The notes under the pieces are model-generated. The model was not told where the DNA came from and searched no databases. It saw nothing but the letters and a program-made list of their open reading frames with translations. Of a DNA stretch of 64,000 nucleotides, positions 55,909 to 64,000 are shown piece by piece; positions within the stretch are counted from its first letter, which is position 1, and each line of letters opens with the position of its first letter. The DNA comes from Candidatus Nitrosotalea okcheonensis (GTDB lineage: Archaea > Thermoproteota > Nitrososphaeria > Nitrososphaerales > Nitrosopumilaceae). The stretch spans positions 955,396-1,019,395 of the forward strand of contig NZ_LT841358.1 of the NCBI RefSeq assembly GCF_900177045.1, read 5' to 3'. A program made the translations under genes and the position numbers.

Positions 55909-56247
55909 TCAATTTCCAGTGTTTATGGTTGGACGCTCAAGTCCCCTGCTGTCAATATATTCCTGCACCCTGACATCAGAACAGATAGAAATATTTTGGC
56001 CCCTGTTATTAGCACAATAATTTTTTATCTGTAACATTTCTTGATCACAATCTGAAGTCGGCGTTGATACACATGCATCAACATCACTTGCCAGTGTTGA
56101 AACTGAATCAGGACTTTGGTTAAAGGCAGGCACCTGACCACCACCCTGATCTGACGGATAAATGAATGGAGAGACAAAAAAATAGAGCGTAAATGCAAAC
56201 GCCACCCCAATCATGAGATAAACTGGAATTCTTCTCCTAATATCCAT
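55909..56247 (-). CDS. Small membrane-anchored exported protein
   Basis: From ATG at 56245-56247 it has 112 residues: a basic start (DIRRRIPVY), one transmembrane segment (about 8-28), then an extracytoplasmic part with four Cys (DACVSTPTSDCDQ, KNYCANN, ISICSD), likely two disulphides. An upstream start would overlap the neighbouring gene. Function unknown. Confidence 0.55.
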   Translation of the reverse strand: MDIRRRIPVYLMIGVAFAFTLYFFVSPFIYPSDQGGGQVPAFNQSPDSVSTLASDVDACVSTPTSDCDQEMLQIKNYCANNRGQNISICSDVRVQEYIDSRGLERPTINTGN

Positions 56248-56302
56248 ACATAGGCTGTAAATTTCTAAATTATAACTGATGCTAATCTGGGCGCTGTTCA
56301 AT

Positions 56303-56701
56303 CTATGATACAATAATTTTCATTACAAGTGGGGGAGATAGTGCGTCAGGATTTCCGACACTTGTCCATACAAAGATCTGTGCAGTATATGTTCCTGGTG
56401 TAGTAGGTATCCACGACTGGGACGGACTTAGAGACTGACCTACATCAAGTGTACCTGTGATCCATGATAAAGAACATACAACCCCATCTTGGTTTTCAAT
56501 TTGTACAAGATATGCAAACGGTTGTGCCCTGTTTTGTCCGTTAGTGACATCTGTTGTAACCTGCACTTGTTTTCCAACTGTAGTATGCCAGATGCCATTT
56601 TCAAGTGTAGCACCAGACTTGGTAAGTTGAGAATATCCAGGATATGTCATCACGGATACAATCGCGATGGTAAAAATTATCAAAATTGCACATGTGTTCA
56701 C
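56303..56701 (-). CDS. Small exported Ig-like protein
   Basis: A 132-residue protein with a signal peptide (about 1-24, ending TYPGYSQ) and a single beta-sandwich (VQVTTDVTNGQNRAQPFAYLVQIE, TPGTYTAQIFVWTS). This pattern is frequent among exported proteins of this archaeal group. GTG at 56699-56701 is the start. It may form a unit with the gene downstream at 55909. Confidence 0.65.
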   Translation of the reverse strand: MNTCAILIIFTIAIVSVMTYPGYSQLTKSGATLENGIWHTTVGKQVQVTTDVTNGQNRAQPFAYLVQIENQDGVVCSLSWITGTLDVGQSLSPSQSWIPTTPGTYTAQIFVWTSVGNPDALSPPLVMKIIVS

Positions 56702-56742
56702 GTGATAAACTGGATTTGACTTGTTTTTTAGGGTTTGGTAAA

Positions 56743-56955
56743 TTATGACATCACTTCAATTATCTTATCCTGTGATTTTTCTCCTGCAATTATTCTTACT
56801 TTAGACTTTGATACTCCAAGATGTTTTGCAATCTGTTTTACTATCACAGCATTTGCCTTACCTTTCACAGGCTTTTCCATTATACCAATTTCGATGGAAT
56901 CGTTTTTTATTGTAAGATAATTCTTGTGAAATGACACAGATACTCTGTATAACAT
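56743..56955 (-). CDS. DUF167/YggU family protein
   Basis: A 70-residue protein with the DUF167 core: IEIGIMEKPVKGKANAVIVKQIAKHLG and SKSKVRIIAGEKSQDKIIEV. The family occurs in all domains; its biochemical role is not established. Length fits. Confidence 0.85.
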   Translation of the reverse strand: MLYRVSVSFHKNYLTIKNDSIEIGIMEKPVKGKANAVIVKQIAKHLGVSKSKVRIIAGEKSQDKIIEVMS

Positions 56956-57003
56956 GCGTTACTCTTATGTAAGACAAATATTAAAGATAGAGATACGGTC
57001 ATT

Positions 57004-57237
57004 GTGCAAGACAACAACGATGATCTCGAAAGACTTCAACTCTTAGATATCATATTTGCAAGAGGAATCAATGCATTATCAAGGGCAGATCTTGAACGCC
57101 TGCACGATTTGATAGAAAAAAAAGATTACAGCCATGATAAGAAAGCACAGAAATCCAAAACAAAACTTCTTAAAAAAATAGGTAATGCAATTTATGATCA
57201 TGATGTAAAATATGGCAATTCATTTAAAATGAGCTAG
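57004..57237 (+). CDS. Small charged helical protein
   Basis: A 77-residue protein, GTG start 57004, with helix-turn-helix-like spacing (DLERLQLLDIIFARGINAL, SRADLERLHDLIEKK) and a basic tail. It lies 15 bp before the DedA gene, so the two may be co-transcribed. Function unknown. Confidence 0.55.
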   Translation: MQDNNDDLERLQLLDIIFARGINALSRADLERLHDLIEKKDYSHDKKAQKSKTKLLKKIGNAIYDHDVKYGNSFKMS

Positions 57238-57252
57238 AAAGAAGTTTAGGCA

Positions 57253-57750
57253 ATGTTATATGAGATCATACATGCCATAGTTCATAATACAATATTCATA
57301 AAATATGGTTTGTTGGGACTTTTTTTCAATGGAATGTTTTCAAGTTTTATTCCAATTCCAACAGAGATTACCATCTCAGCTTTGTTGTTGGGTAAAGCAA
57401 ATGTATTTGATGTATTTGTGGTGTTGGTAGTTGGCTCTACAATTGGTGGCTATATTGCGTATTATATCGGATACAACGGAAGGCTGTTAAAAAAACTTAG
57501 AAAGACTCCAGAAGAAAAATATGAACAAAAAAGCATCAACATAATGACAAAATACGGTTGGTTTACAATAATTTTTTTGTCCCCATGGATTCCCATACTT
57601 GGTGATGTCGTATCAATAGTCGCTGGAACAAAGAAATACAATATTGTGAAATATTCCATTGCAATGACAACAGGTAAGACAGTAAAAGCAGTTGCAATCG
57701 TATTTTTCGGAGTGCATTTCATACAGTGGCTAGTCCAAATTCTGCATTAG
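57253..57750 (+). CDS. DedA/SNARE-associated-type membrane protein
   Basis: A 165-residue membrane protein with four to five hydrophobic segments. The DedA pattern is FFNGMFSSFIPIPTEI near the first re-entrant loop, GGYIAYYIGY, and FIIFLSPWIPILGDVVSIVAG-type second loop (seen as FLSPWIPILGDVVSIVAG). DedA proteins are thought to flip lipids. Length is slightly short for the family. Confidence 0.82.
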   Translation: MLYEIIHAIVHNTIFIKYGLLGLFFNGMFSSFIPIPTEITISALLLGKANVFDVFVVLVVGSTIGGYIAYYIGYNGRLLKKLRKTPEEKYEQKSINIMTKYGWFTIIFLSPWIPILGDVVSIVAGTKKYNIVKYSIAMTTGKTVKAVAIVFFGVHFIQWLVQILH

Positions 57751-57784
57751 AAAGTATATTACGTGTATATTAGAACAAAATCTT

Positions 57785-60271
57785 GTGAAGGCTGTCTTTC
57801 CAATAAATTATAATCTAGAGTTTGAGCCTGACTTTAAGAAATTTACATTCATAGGAAAAGAAAAAATATCAATTATGATATCAAAACCCACAAACAAAAT
57901 TGTGTTGCATGCTGCAGAACTTGAGATAAAACAATGTAAGATATTTTGGAATGGAATAGAGATTAAACCAAAGATAAGACTTGATGAAAAAACAGAGGAA
58001 CTTACACTTGCGTTTTCTCGAAGAATATCTGGCAAGGCAGTACTTTCAATTGATTTCATAGGACAGTTAAATGACAAGCTTGTTGGGTTTTACAGAAGCA
58101 AGTACAAGTACAAAGGAAAAGAAAGACACCTTGCAACCACTCAGTTTGAGGCAGCCGACGCGCGAAGAGCATTTCCATGCTGGGACGAGCCAGAAGCCAA
58201 GGCAACATTTGATGTCTCACTTTTAGTTGACAGGCATCACACTGCAATATCAAATATGCCGATAATATCAAAAAAAATAGAAGATCAAAAGATCCTGTAC
58301 AAGTTTGACACTACACCAGTCATGTCCACATACCTTCTCTATCTTGCAGTTGGAGAATTTGAGTCCATTTCAACCAAGTCTGGTAAGACTCTGATCAGGG
58401 TAATAACCACGCATGGAAAGAAACAGCAAGGAAAACTTTCATTAGAATTTACAAAACAATTCTTGTCGTATTTTGAAAAATACTTCAAGATTGCATATCC
58501 ACTACCCAAGCTCGATATGATTGCAATACCTGATTTTGCGTCAGGTGCAATGGAAAACTGGGGTGCAATCACATTCAGAGAGACCATATTGCTTTATGAT
58601 CCAAAGACATCATCTACTGAAACAAAACAACACATTGCTGAGGTAATTGCACATGAGATAGCACATCAGTGGTTTGGCAACTTGGTTACAATGAAATGGT
58701 GGAATGATCTATGGCTCAATGAAAGTTTTGCCACATTCATGGCAACAAAGGCAGTCGATGCATTATATCCCGAGTGGGATTTTTGGGACCAGTTCCTCAT
58801 TTCAGAAATGACAGGAGGTTTGAGTCTTGATTCTCTAAAATCATCACACCCGATTGATGTGCCAGTAAAAAGCCCCGCGGATGTGCGACAAATATTTGAT
58901 GAGATTAGTTACAACAAGGGAGGTTGTGTACTTATGATGCTAGAGAACTTTATTGGAGACGACAATTTTAGAAAAGGATTGTACGGATACCTGAAAAAAC
59001 ACGAATATGCAAATGCTACAACAGAAGATCTTTGGAACTCGCTTGGATCAATATCAAAACAACCAGTACGACAGATGATGAACACATGGGTAAGACAAGT
59101 AGGATATCCAGTAATTGAAGCCAAAACAAAGGACTCAAAATTGAGATTATCTCAGAGCAGATTCCTTTTGGAAAACAATGGTAAAGCAAAGCAAGGAAAC
59201 TGGATCATTCCACTCTCTGTTAGAACTGGAGACAAGGTAACTACCAAACTAATGAAGAGGCCTATTACAATTCCCTACAAGGAAGACTGGTTTAAGGTAA
59301 ATGACGGTCAAAAGGGATTTTATCGAGTAAAATATGACAAAGACTCCCTTTATGCGCTAGCAAAGCAAGTTGAAGAAAAAACAATATCGAATGTGGACCG
59401 CTGGAGTATTCACCATGATCTCTTTGCACTCTGCATATCAAATCAGATATCATTCAGAGAGTATCTTGACGGTGTGAGACATTATGAAGACGAGGATGAC
59501 TATGTGGTATTGTCAGACATAATATCTAGCCTGAACTTTTTCTACATATTACTATCAAAAGAAGAATTTTGGGATGAGATAAAAAAATTCAACCTTGATT
59601 TTTTTAACAAGGTATTTGCGAAACTTGGATGGGATCCAGCCAACGAAGAAAAGTCAACAAGTGCACTTTTGCGTGCACAGGTAATCAGCTCACTTGGAAG
59701 ACTGGAGGATCAAGACATAGTTACAGAAGCAAGATCAAGATTTGCCAACTTGTCAAAGACTGGAAAGCTAAATCCAGATCTTCGCGGCCCGATATATTCA
59801 GTGATAGCATGGACAGGAGACTCGTCTACATATCAAAAAATGCTGGGTTTGTATCGCAAGGCACAAACACAGGAAGAAATGGTAAGACTGCTTAGTTCAC
59901 TTGCAAACTTTCAGGATAGAAAATTATTATCAAAGACGCTCTCGTTTACTCTTACAAAAGAGGTAAGAACACAAAACCTATTTCAGCCAATTGCAAGAAT
60001 GGTTACAAATCCACAAGGCAAGGAACTCGTCTTGCCATGGATAAAACAAAACTGGAAAGGAATTGTATCAAGATTCGGAGTAGGAAACCCACTTCTTAAC
60101 AGAATAATTGGTAGTGTTTCAATTGAATCTGATTTTGCAAAAGAAAAAGAGATCAAAAACTTTTTTGCAAAACATCATGTTCCGGGAACCGAGATGAAGC
60201 TTGCACAGACCTTGGAGAGGATAAGAATTAATGCAAGATTAGTTCAGAGTATAAGAAAAGAATTTTCCTAG
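57785..60271 (+). CDS. M1-family aminopeptidase (tricorn-interacting factor-like)
   Basis: An 828-residue zinc aminopeptidase of full length with no signal peptide, so probably cytosolic and acting on proteasome products. Motifs: the substrate-binding SGAMENWGAITFRE and the zinc site HEIAHQWFGN followed by WLNESFA, giving HEXXH and the distal Glu. DARRAFPCWDEP is typical of the N-terminal domain; an ERAP-like helical C-terminal domain covers about 500-828. Start GTG 57785. Confidence 0.94.
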   Translation: MKAVFPINYNLEFEPDFKKFTFIGKEKISIMISKPTNKIVLHAAELEIKQCKIFWNGIEIKPKIRLDEKTEELTLAFSRRISGKAVLSIDFIGQLNDKLVGFYRSKYKYKGKERHLATTQFEAADARRAFPCWDEPEAKATFDVSLLVDRHHTAISNMPIISKKIEDQKILYKFDTTPVMSTYLLYLAVGEFESISTKSGKTLIRVITTHGKKQQGKLSLEFTKQFLSYFEKYFKIAYPLPKLDMIAIPDFASGAMENWGAITFRETILLYDPKTSSTETKQHIAEVIAHEIAHQWFGNLVTMKWWNDLWLNESFATFMATKAVDALYPEWDFWDQFLISEMTGGLSLDSLKSSHPIDVPVKSPADVRQIFDEISYNKGGCVLMMLENFIGDDNFRKGLYGYLKKHEYANATTEDLWNSLGSISKQPVRQMMNTWVRQVGYPVIEAKTKDSKLRLSQSRFLLENNGKAKQGNWIIPLSVRTGDKVTTKLMKRPITIPYKEDWFKVNDGQKGFYRVKYDKDSLYALAKQVEEKTISNVDRWSIHHDLFALCISNQISFREYLDGVRHYEDEDDYVVLSDIISSLNFFYILLSKEEFWDEIKKFNLDFFNKVFAKLGWDPANEEKSTSALLRAQVISSLGRLEDQDIVTEARSRFANLSKTGKLNPDLRGPIYSVIAWTGDSSTYQKMLGLYRKAQTQEEMVRLLSSLANFQDRKLLSKTLSFTLTKEVRTQNLFQPIARMVTNPQGKELVLPWIKQNWKGIVSRFGVGNPLLNRIIGSVSIESDFAKEKEIKNFFAKHHVPGTEMKLAQTLERIRINARLVQSIRKEFS

Positions 60272-60314
60272 ACATGTTTCTCATATTGTTATAATTTAGA
60301 ATACAATTCGCTCA

Positions 60315-60557
60315 ATGTTTAATAGTGTCATAAAAACAAAATCGCTAATGAGCAATCCCTCCAATCGCAGGTTAGGAATTATCACAGTCATGTTTTTCAT
60401 TGCAGGATTTTGGGGCATATTTATGGGACTGATTGTATTTACCAAACCAAACTTTATTTTGACTGCACTTGGGATGGTGAATATATCACTTGGGATATTT
60501 TTGGGATTTCGTATTATACGAAAGAATAGACAAAAAATGATGGACAGGCGAAAATAA
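60315..60557 (+). CDS. Small membrane protein, two helices
   Basis: An 80-residue protein with two transmembrane segments (about 20-40 and 45-65) and a basic tail (RIIRKNRQKMMDRRK). ATG 60315 lies about 20-25 bp after TATAATTTA, favouring it over ATG 60348. Function unknown. Confidence 0.6.
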   Translation: MFNSVIKTKSLMSNPSNRRLGIITVMFFIAGFWGIFMGLIVFTKPNFILTALGMVNISLGIFLGFRIIRKNRQKMMDRRK

Positions 60558-60615
60558 TCAGAAATTGCATCATACTGAGCAACGATTTTTATAATTTAAC
60601 ACCAAATGTCTAAAG

Positions 60616-61899
60616 ATGGTAGAGTCAAGTCTAGGTCACATTTTATCAAGTGAATATGTCATTCCGGTATTTCTTTTGACAATATTTCTTGCTTCTCTGA
60701 TTGCAACAAAGGTAAGAATTCCTTATACCATGATTCTGGTTGGAATTGGAATTTCAATATCAATCGTAGATTTTACAGGTCATGGAATTCCAAACGTTTC
60801 AGGATTCAAGGTAGATCCAAAACTAATCCTGTACTTTGTAATCCCACCTCTAATTTTTGAAGCAATGATGAGAATAGATCGTGAACAGTTTAAAACTATC
60901 AGGGTGTCGGCGCTATTATTATCCACAGTAGGAGTTGGAGTTGCTACCATAGTTGGGGGACTTTTACTCTCATATGTTGCAGGACTTCCAACAATTGTTG
61001 CTTTTGCATTTGCTGCGTTAATTGCTCCAACAGATGCAGCAATAGTAATTGAGGTTTTCAAGAGGATGAAGGTTCCAGTCCAACTTGCAACACTGATGGA
61101 ATCAGAGGCTAGTTTTAATGACGCAGCTGGTGCAATCATATTTTCTTCAATCATGGCAGTATCAATAGCACAAGGATCATTACTTTCGCCAAGCACTTCA
61201 ACAGAAATTAATGTCAATATTTTAGAAACAATAGGACATTTTACTTTAGTATTTTTTGGAGGCATTGGCATAGGAATTGGCCTTGCAGTAGGTTCGCAAT
61301 TTTTACACCGATTACTAGAAGAGCCATTTTCGGAGACAGCACTTTCAGTAGCAGTTCTTTTTGGTGCAGTTGTAATCGCAAATTCACTTGGTCTTTCAGG
61401 TCTGGTTGCAGCAGCTGCTGCAGGACTATGGTTTGGTATAATCATGAGAAAATCCCATATCATAAGTGAGAAGGTAAGAGCATACACAACTAACTTTTGG
61501 GAGATGATTGCGTTTTTTGCAAACTCTGTTGCATTTTTGTATCTGGGATTGAGTATGGACATTGTTCGAATAGGACAAAATCTTCCTCTAATTGCGCTTG
61601 CGGTCATAATCGTATTAGCGGCAAGAGCTGCATCCACATATCCAATACTTGCCGTGACACATAGATTTACAAAAGAAAAGACATTTGGTACATGGAGACA
61701 TGTCGTCATGATTGGCGGTATGAGAGGTGCACTTTCAGTGGCACTAGTTGCAACCCTTCCTGAAAGCAATGTAAAAGAGATACTAAAAACGATCACATTT
61801 GGAGTAGTATTGGCTTCTCTGATAATCCAGTATCCAGTCCTTTCAAGATACATCAAAAAGGCATTTCCTGAATCAATGCAAGAACCAGCAAGTAAATGA
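60616..61899 (+). CDS. CPA1-family Na+/H+ antiporter (NhaP type)
   Basis: A 427-residue membrane protein with about 12 helices. The CPA1 hallmarks are IVAFAFAALIAPTDAAIV and the ESEASFNDAAGAI helix holding the Asn-Asp pair of the ion site, followed by a GGMRGALSVALV segment late in the protein. It exchanges sodium or potassium for protons. Length is typical for a transporter lacking a large cytosolic tail. Confidence 0.92.
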   Translation: MVESSLGHILSSEYVIPVFLLTIFLASLIATKVRIPYTMILVGIGISISIVDFTGHGIPNVSGFKVDPKLILYFVIPPLIFEAMMRIDREQFKTIRVSALLLSTVGVGVATIVGGLLLSYVAGLPTIVAFAFAALIAPTDAAIVIEVFKRMKVPVQLATLMESEASFNDAAGAIIFSSIMAVSIAQGSLLSPSTSTEINVNILETIGHFTLVFFGGIGIGIGLAVGSQFLHRLLEEPFSETALSVAVLFGAVVIANSLGLSGLVAAAAAGLWFGIIMRKSHIISEKVRAYTTNFWEMIAFFANSVAFLYLGLSMDIVRIGQNLPLIALAVIIVLAARAASTYPILAVTHRFTKEKTFGTWRHVVMIGGMRGALSVALVATLPESNVKEILKTITFGVVLASLIIQYPVLSRYIKKAFPESMQEPASK

Positions 61900-62017
61900 C
61901 TCCAGTATAGTCATAAGAGAAGTTATTTGTCTCAAAGACCAATAAATCTACCCGCACATATTAATTTCATCAAAAAACATTAAACAAGACACCTTGGATA
62001 TTTTCTAGTGTATACAA

Positions 62018-62827
62018 ATGAGTGAAAAAAGTCAGATTGAAAAAACGGTTCTAGAGGGTATAAGCTATGCCAAGCTTGAAAGGCACAAAGATGCAGTATC
62101 ATTTTTTGACAAGGCGTTAAAACAAGACTCAAAAAATGTAGATGCGTTATACAACAAAGGAATGTCTCTTTTGAAACTAAAGAAAAACAAGGATGCAGTA
62201 TCATGCTTTGAAAAAATAATTGAATACGATCCCAACCACGTAGACGCACTAAACAATCTAGGGAACCATTTTGCAGAGTTGCAACAGTTTGAAAAAGCAG
62301 TTATGTATTATGACAAGGCGTTAGTAAACGATTCAGGATACATCCCAGCACTATATAACAAAGGAATTGCGTCAATTAGACTTGAAAAATATGATGCTGC
62401 CATAGATTGTCTGAACAAGGTACTTGATAAAGAACCTGAAAACATGCAAGCAATGCACTACAAGGGATTGGTACTTGGCAAACAAAAAAAACATGAAGAT
62501 GCATTATCATACTTTAATAAAATTTTAGAAAGGGAGCCAGAAAATAACGAGGCAACATTCTACAAGGCTACGGAGCTATCAGAGATGGGCAGACATGAGG
62601 AGGCAATCACAATCTTTGATAAAATACTAAAAGAGTTTCCAAAAAACGGTACAATAATTTATGCAAAGGCGCGAAGTAAAGCACAAATGGGACAAAATGA
62701 TGATGCCCTTGTTCTTCTTGCACAGGCAATATCCCATTACGGCAAAACCATAAAGAATTGGGCTATCAAAGACTCGGCATTCGATAAGATAAAAGGGGAT
62801 CCCAGGTTTAAGACAATAGTGAAATAA
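62018..62827 (+). CDS. Tetratricopeptide repeat protein
   Basis: A 269-residue protein made of about seven 34-residue TPR units (AVSFFDKALKQDSKNVDALYNKG, AVMYYDKALVNDSGYIPALYNKG). Such domains mediate protein contacts. No catalytic domain or signal peptide. The next gene starts 1 nt after its stop, implying co-expression. Confidence 0.9.
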   Translation: MSEKSQIEKTVLEGISYAKLERHKDAVSFFDKALKQDSKNVDALYNKGMSLLKLKKNKDAVSCFEKIIEYDPNHVDALNNLGNHFAELQQFEKAVMYYDKALVNDSGYIPALYNKGIASIRLEKYDAAIDCLNKVLDKEPENMQAMHYKGLVLGKQKKHEDALSYFNKILEREPENNEATFYKATELSEMGRHEEAITIFDKILKEFPKNGTIIYAKARSKAQMGQNDDALVLLAQAISHYGKTIKNWAIKDSAFDKIKGDPRFKTIVK

Positions 62828-62828
62828 A

Positions 62829-63128
62829 ATGTCAGAAGATATGCTAAAAACAATCAAGGGTCTGCTCGCATCGGGCAGGGGAAATCCAAAGAGATTACGA
62901 GAAATAATGGAGATTATAAAAAACGATGAGCCAATTGTTATGTCAGACTATAGATACATCCAGGATTTGGTAGAGTCTCACAACAGTACAGAAATAGAGC
63001 AGCCTCAAGTTACAGCCCAACCCAAAAAAGATACATCTGTGGAGCTTCTACGAATTAGACTTGCAGAAGGACAGATATCAATAGAAGAATTTCGTGTACT
63101 CAAACAAGCCCTGACAGAAGAAGAATAA
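62829..63128 (+). CDS. Small SHOCT-like protein
   Basis: A 99-residue soluble protein. The N-terminus (DMLKTIKGLLASGRGNPKRL, NDEPIVMSDYRYIQDLV) matches the cytosolic start of the protein at 51080-51850. The C-terminus ELLRIRLAEGQISIEEFRVL resembles the SHOCT motif. Encoded immediately after the TPR gene. Confidence 0.7.
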   Translation: MSEDMLKTIKGLLASGRGNPKRLREIMEIIKNDEPIVMSDYRYIQDLVESHNSTEIEQPQVTAQPKKDTSVELLRIRLAEGQISIEEFRVLKQALTEEE

Positions 63129-63284
63129 ATCATTCCTAAATCTTAAATTCAAAAAGATTAGCTTATTTCTAGGATTAAAAGTGGAACAAAAACAACATCA
63201 TGTCTATAACAATCAAGCATGGACTGTACAATCTTGGACTATACCATTAAAGAGACAAGTTCTAGTTTCAAACAGTGATTAGAT

Positions 63285-64000
63285 TTGTCAAAATTTGCCC
63301 CACTACCACCAGCGCCGGTTATAATGACATGTTTTGGTCATTGCGGAATTGGCCTGGGTGCAGAAGCATATAGAAGACTATTGATTGATGTTGGAGCAGA
63401 TCCACTAAAACCAACATTAAAGGGCGAAAAGGACGAGTCCCGCATACTCAAAAGATATGGAAGTACAATTTTACGATTTCCAAACGCTTATGGTGGAAAT
63501 GAAATTCCACTCATCCCAAGAGCGCTTTTAATTGATCTAGATCCAAGAGCTGCCAATTTAATTTTACAGTCATATCCAGACCTGTTTGCCCTAAGAGACA
63601 AGCATGTAATTTCAGGTGCAGGCGGTGCTGCCAGAAACTGGGCAGAGGGCCGTACTAGATTCATCAAAGAAGTAAGTACAAAATATGACATGCAAAAACA
63701 GCTTGCAAGCCTTTCCCCAGAACCAGTAAGAGGTTTCACAATTCCATTTGCAATGGGAGGGGGCACAGGTGCTTCATTTGCAAGTGCGTTTATGCAATAT
63801 ATCAAAAAAGACACAAAAGAGCATGCTACAATTGCATCATTTGGATTATTGCCAGAATTTGGATGGGATCCTGTAATTCTAGAGGCATCTGCAATTAACA
63901 TAGTAATGAATCTTGAACACCAGATAAAATACAGTGATTGTTCCATATTATTTTCAAATAAAAGACTAAGAGAGCTTGCACAAAAACATGAAAAGAGGTT
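63285..64000 (+). CDS. Tubulin/FtsZ-superfamily protein (3' end beyond window)
   Basis: An open frame of 238 codons runs off the right edge, starting at TTG 63285 (in-frame TGA just upstream; ATG 63324 possible). Segments align in order with tubulins: CFGHCGIGLGAEAYRRLL (GQxGxQIG), ALLIDLDPRA (VDLEP), the pattern ISGAGGAARNWAEGRTRF (like AANNYARGHYT), and the signature loop PFAMGGGTGASFASAF (GGGTGSG). NIVMNLEHQ matches the later NAxL-type helix. It is probably the divergent FtsZ/tubulin relative of Nitrososphaeria, or an artubulin; the missing C-terminus prevents a decision. Conserved Gly loop suggests GTP binding. Confidence 0.75.
   Translation, partial: MSKFAPLPPAPVIMTCFGHCGIGLGAEAYRRLLIDVGADPLKPTLKGEKDESRILKRYGSTILRFPNAYGGNEIPLIPRALLIDLDPRAANLILQSYPDLFALRDKHVISGAGGAARNWAEGRTRFIKEVSTKYDMQKQLASLSPEPVRGFTIPFAMGGGTGASFASAFMQYIKKDTKEHATIASFGLLPEFGWDPVILEASAINIVMNLEHQIKYSDCSILFSNKRLRELAQKHEKR

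Noticed and set aside
60780-61856. 358-codon minus-strand frame
   Set aside because: Antisense to the whole CPA1 antiporter; low-complexity translation produced by codon bias of the real gene.
63488-63946. 152-codon minus-strand frame
   Set aside because: Antisense to the tubulin-like gene, which has clear motifs.

Overview
The window is AT-rich DNA from a member of the Nitrososphaeria (Thaumarchaeota). The evidence is archaeal 16S and 23S rRNA genes (anti-Shine-Dalgarno end CACCTCC), a TFIIB-type initiation factor, a CDC48/VAT ATPase, many small winged-helix regulators, a C-terminal PEFG anchor of the kind known from ammonia-oxidising archaea, and many leaderless genes behind TATA boxes. 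The species cannot be named from sequence alone.

Layout. 1-12.9 kb: a minus-strand island of large exported proteins built from shuffled modules (fibronectin type III, an unnamed roughly 300-residue module, a roughly 200-residue module, spherulin-4 and a sorbosone-dehydrogenase-like propeller), interrupted by an LpxD-like acyltransferase. 13-15.8 kb: a winged-helix regulator, glmS and a small zinc protein. 15.9-22.2 kb: a compact gas-vesicle locus: a GvpD-like ATPase, a soluble histidine kinase, a response regulator, gvpA, a novel zinc protein, a gvpJ-like gene, a gvpK fused to a GvpA-family domain, gvpF/L, gvpG, and a second histidine kinase overlapping gvpG. 22.2-34 kb: a second accessory region of exported proteins and many duplicated small genes, ending in a protein with about 55 eleven-residue repeats that probably starts at CTG. 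34.3-34.6 kb: the decayed 3' end of a glutamine synthetase gene. 35.1-40.4 kb: the minus-strand rRNA operon (16S then 23S, no tRNA between). The 23S gene holds a 691-nt insertion with the hallmarks of a self-splicing group I intron and a LAGLIDADG endonuclease ORF; the 23S ends are bracketed by a bulge-helix-bulge processing stem. 40.7-64 kb: mostly housekeeping genes (a hemL-like aminotransferase, PAC2 protein, TFB, CDC48, an orphan cbtB facing a DUF4443 regulator, thioesterase, DedA protein, M1 aminopeptidase, CPA1 antiporter, TPR protein), a VapBC pair with a frameshifted antitoxin, and at the right edge a partial tubulin/FtsZ-superfamily gene with tubulin-like motifs.

How they fit together: the gas-vesicle genes are embedded in two-component signalling, and a CTAGAACA-type motif recurs upstream of gvpA, the first kinase and several surface-protein genes. 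I infer, without proof, that buoyancy and cell-surface remodelling share regulation. The strongest candidates for new biology are the minimal kinase-linked gvp locus with its GvpK fusion and zinc protein, the group I intron whose endonuclease ORF overlaps the ribozyme core, and the tubulin-like gene.
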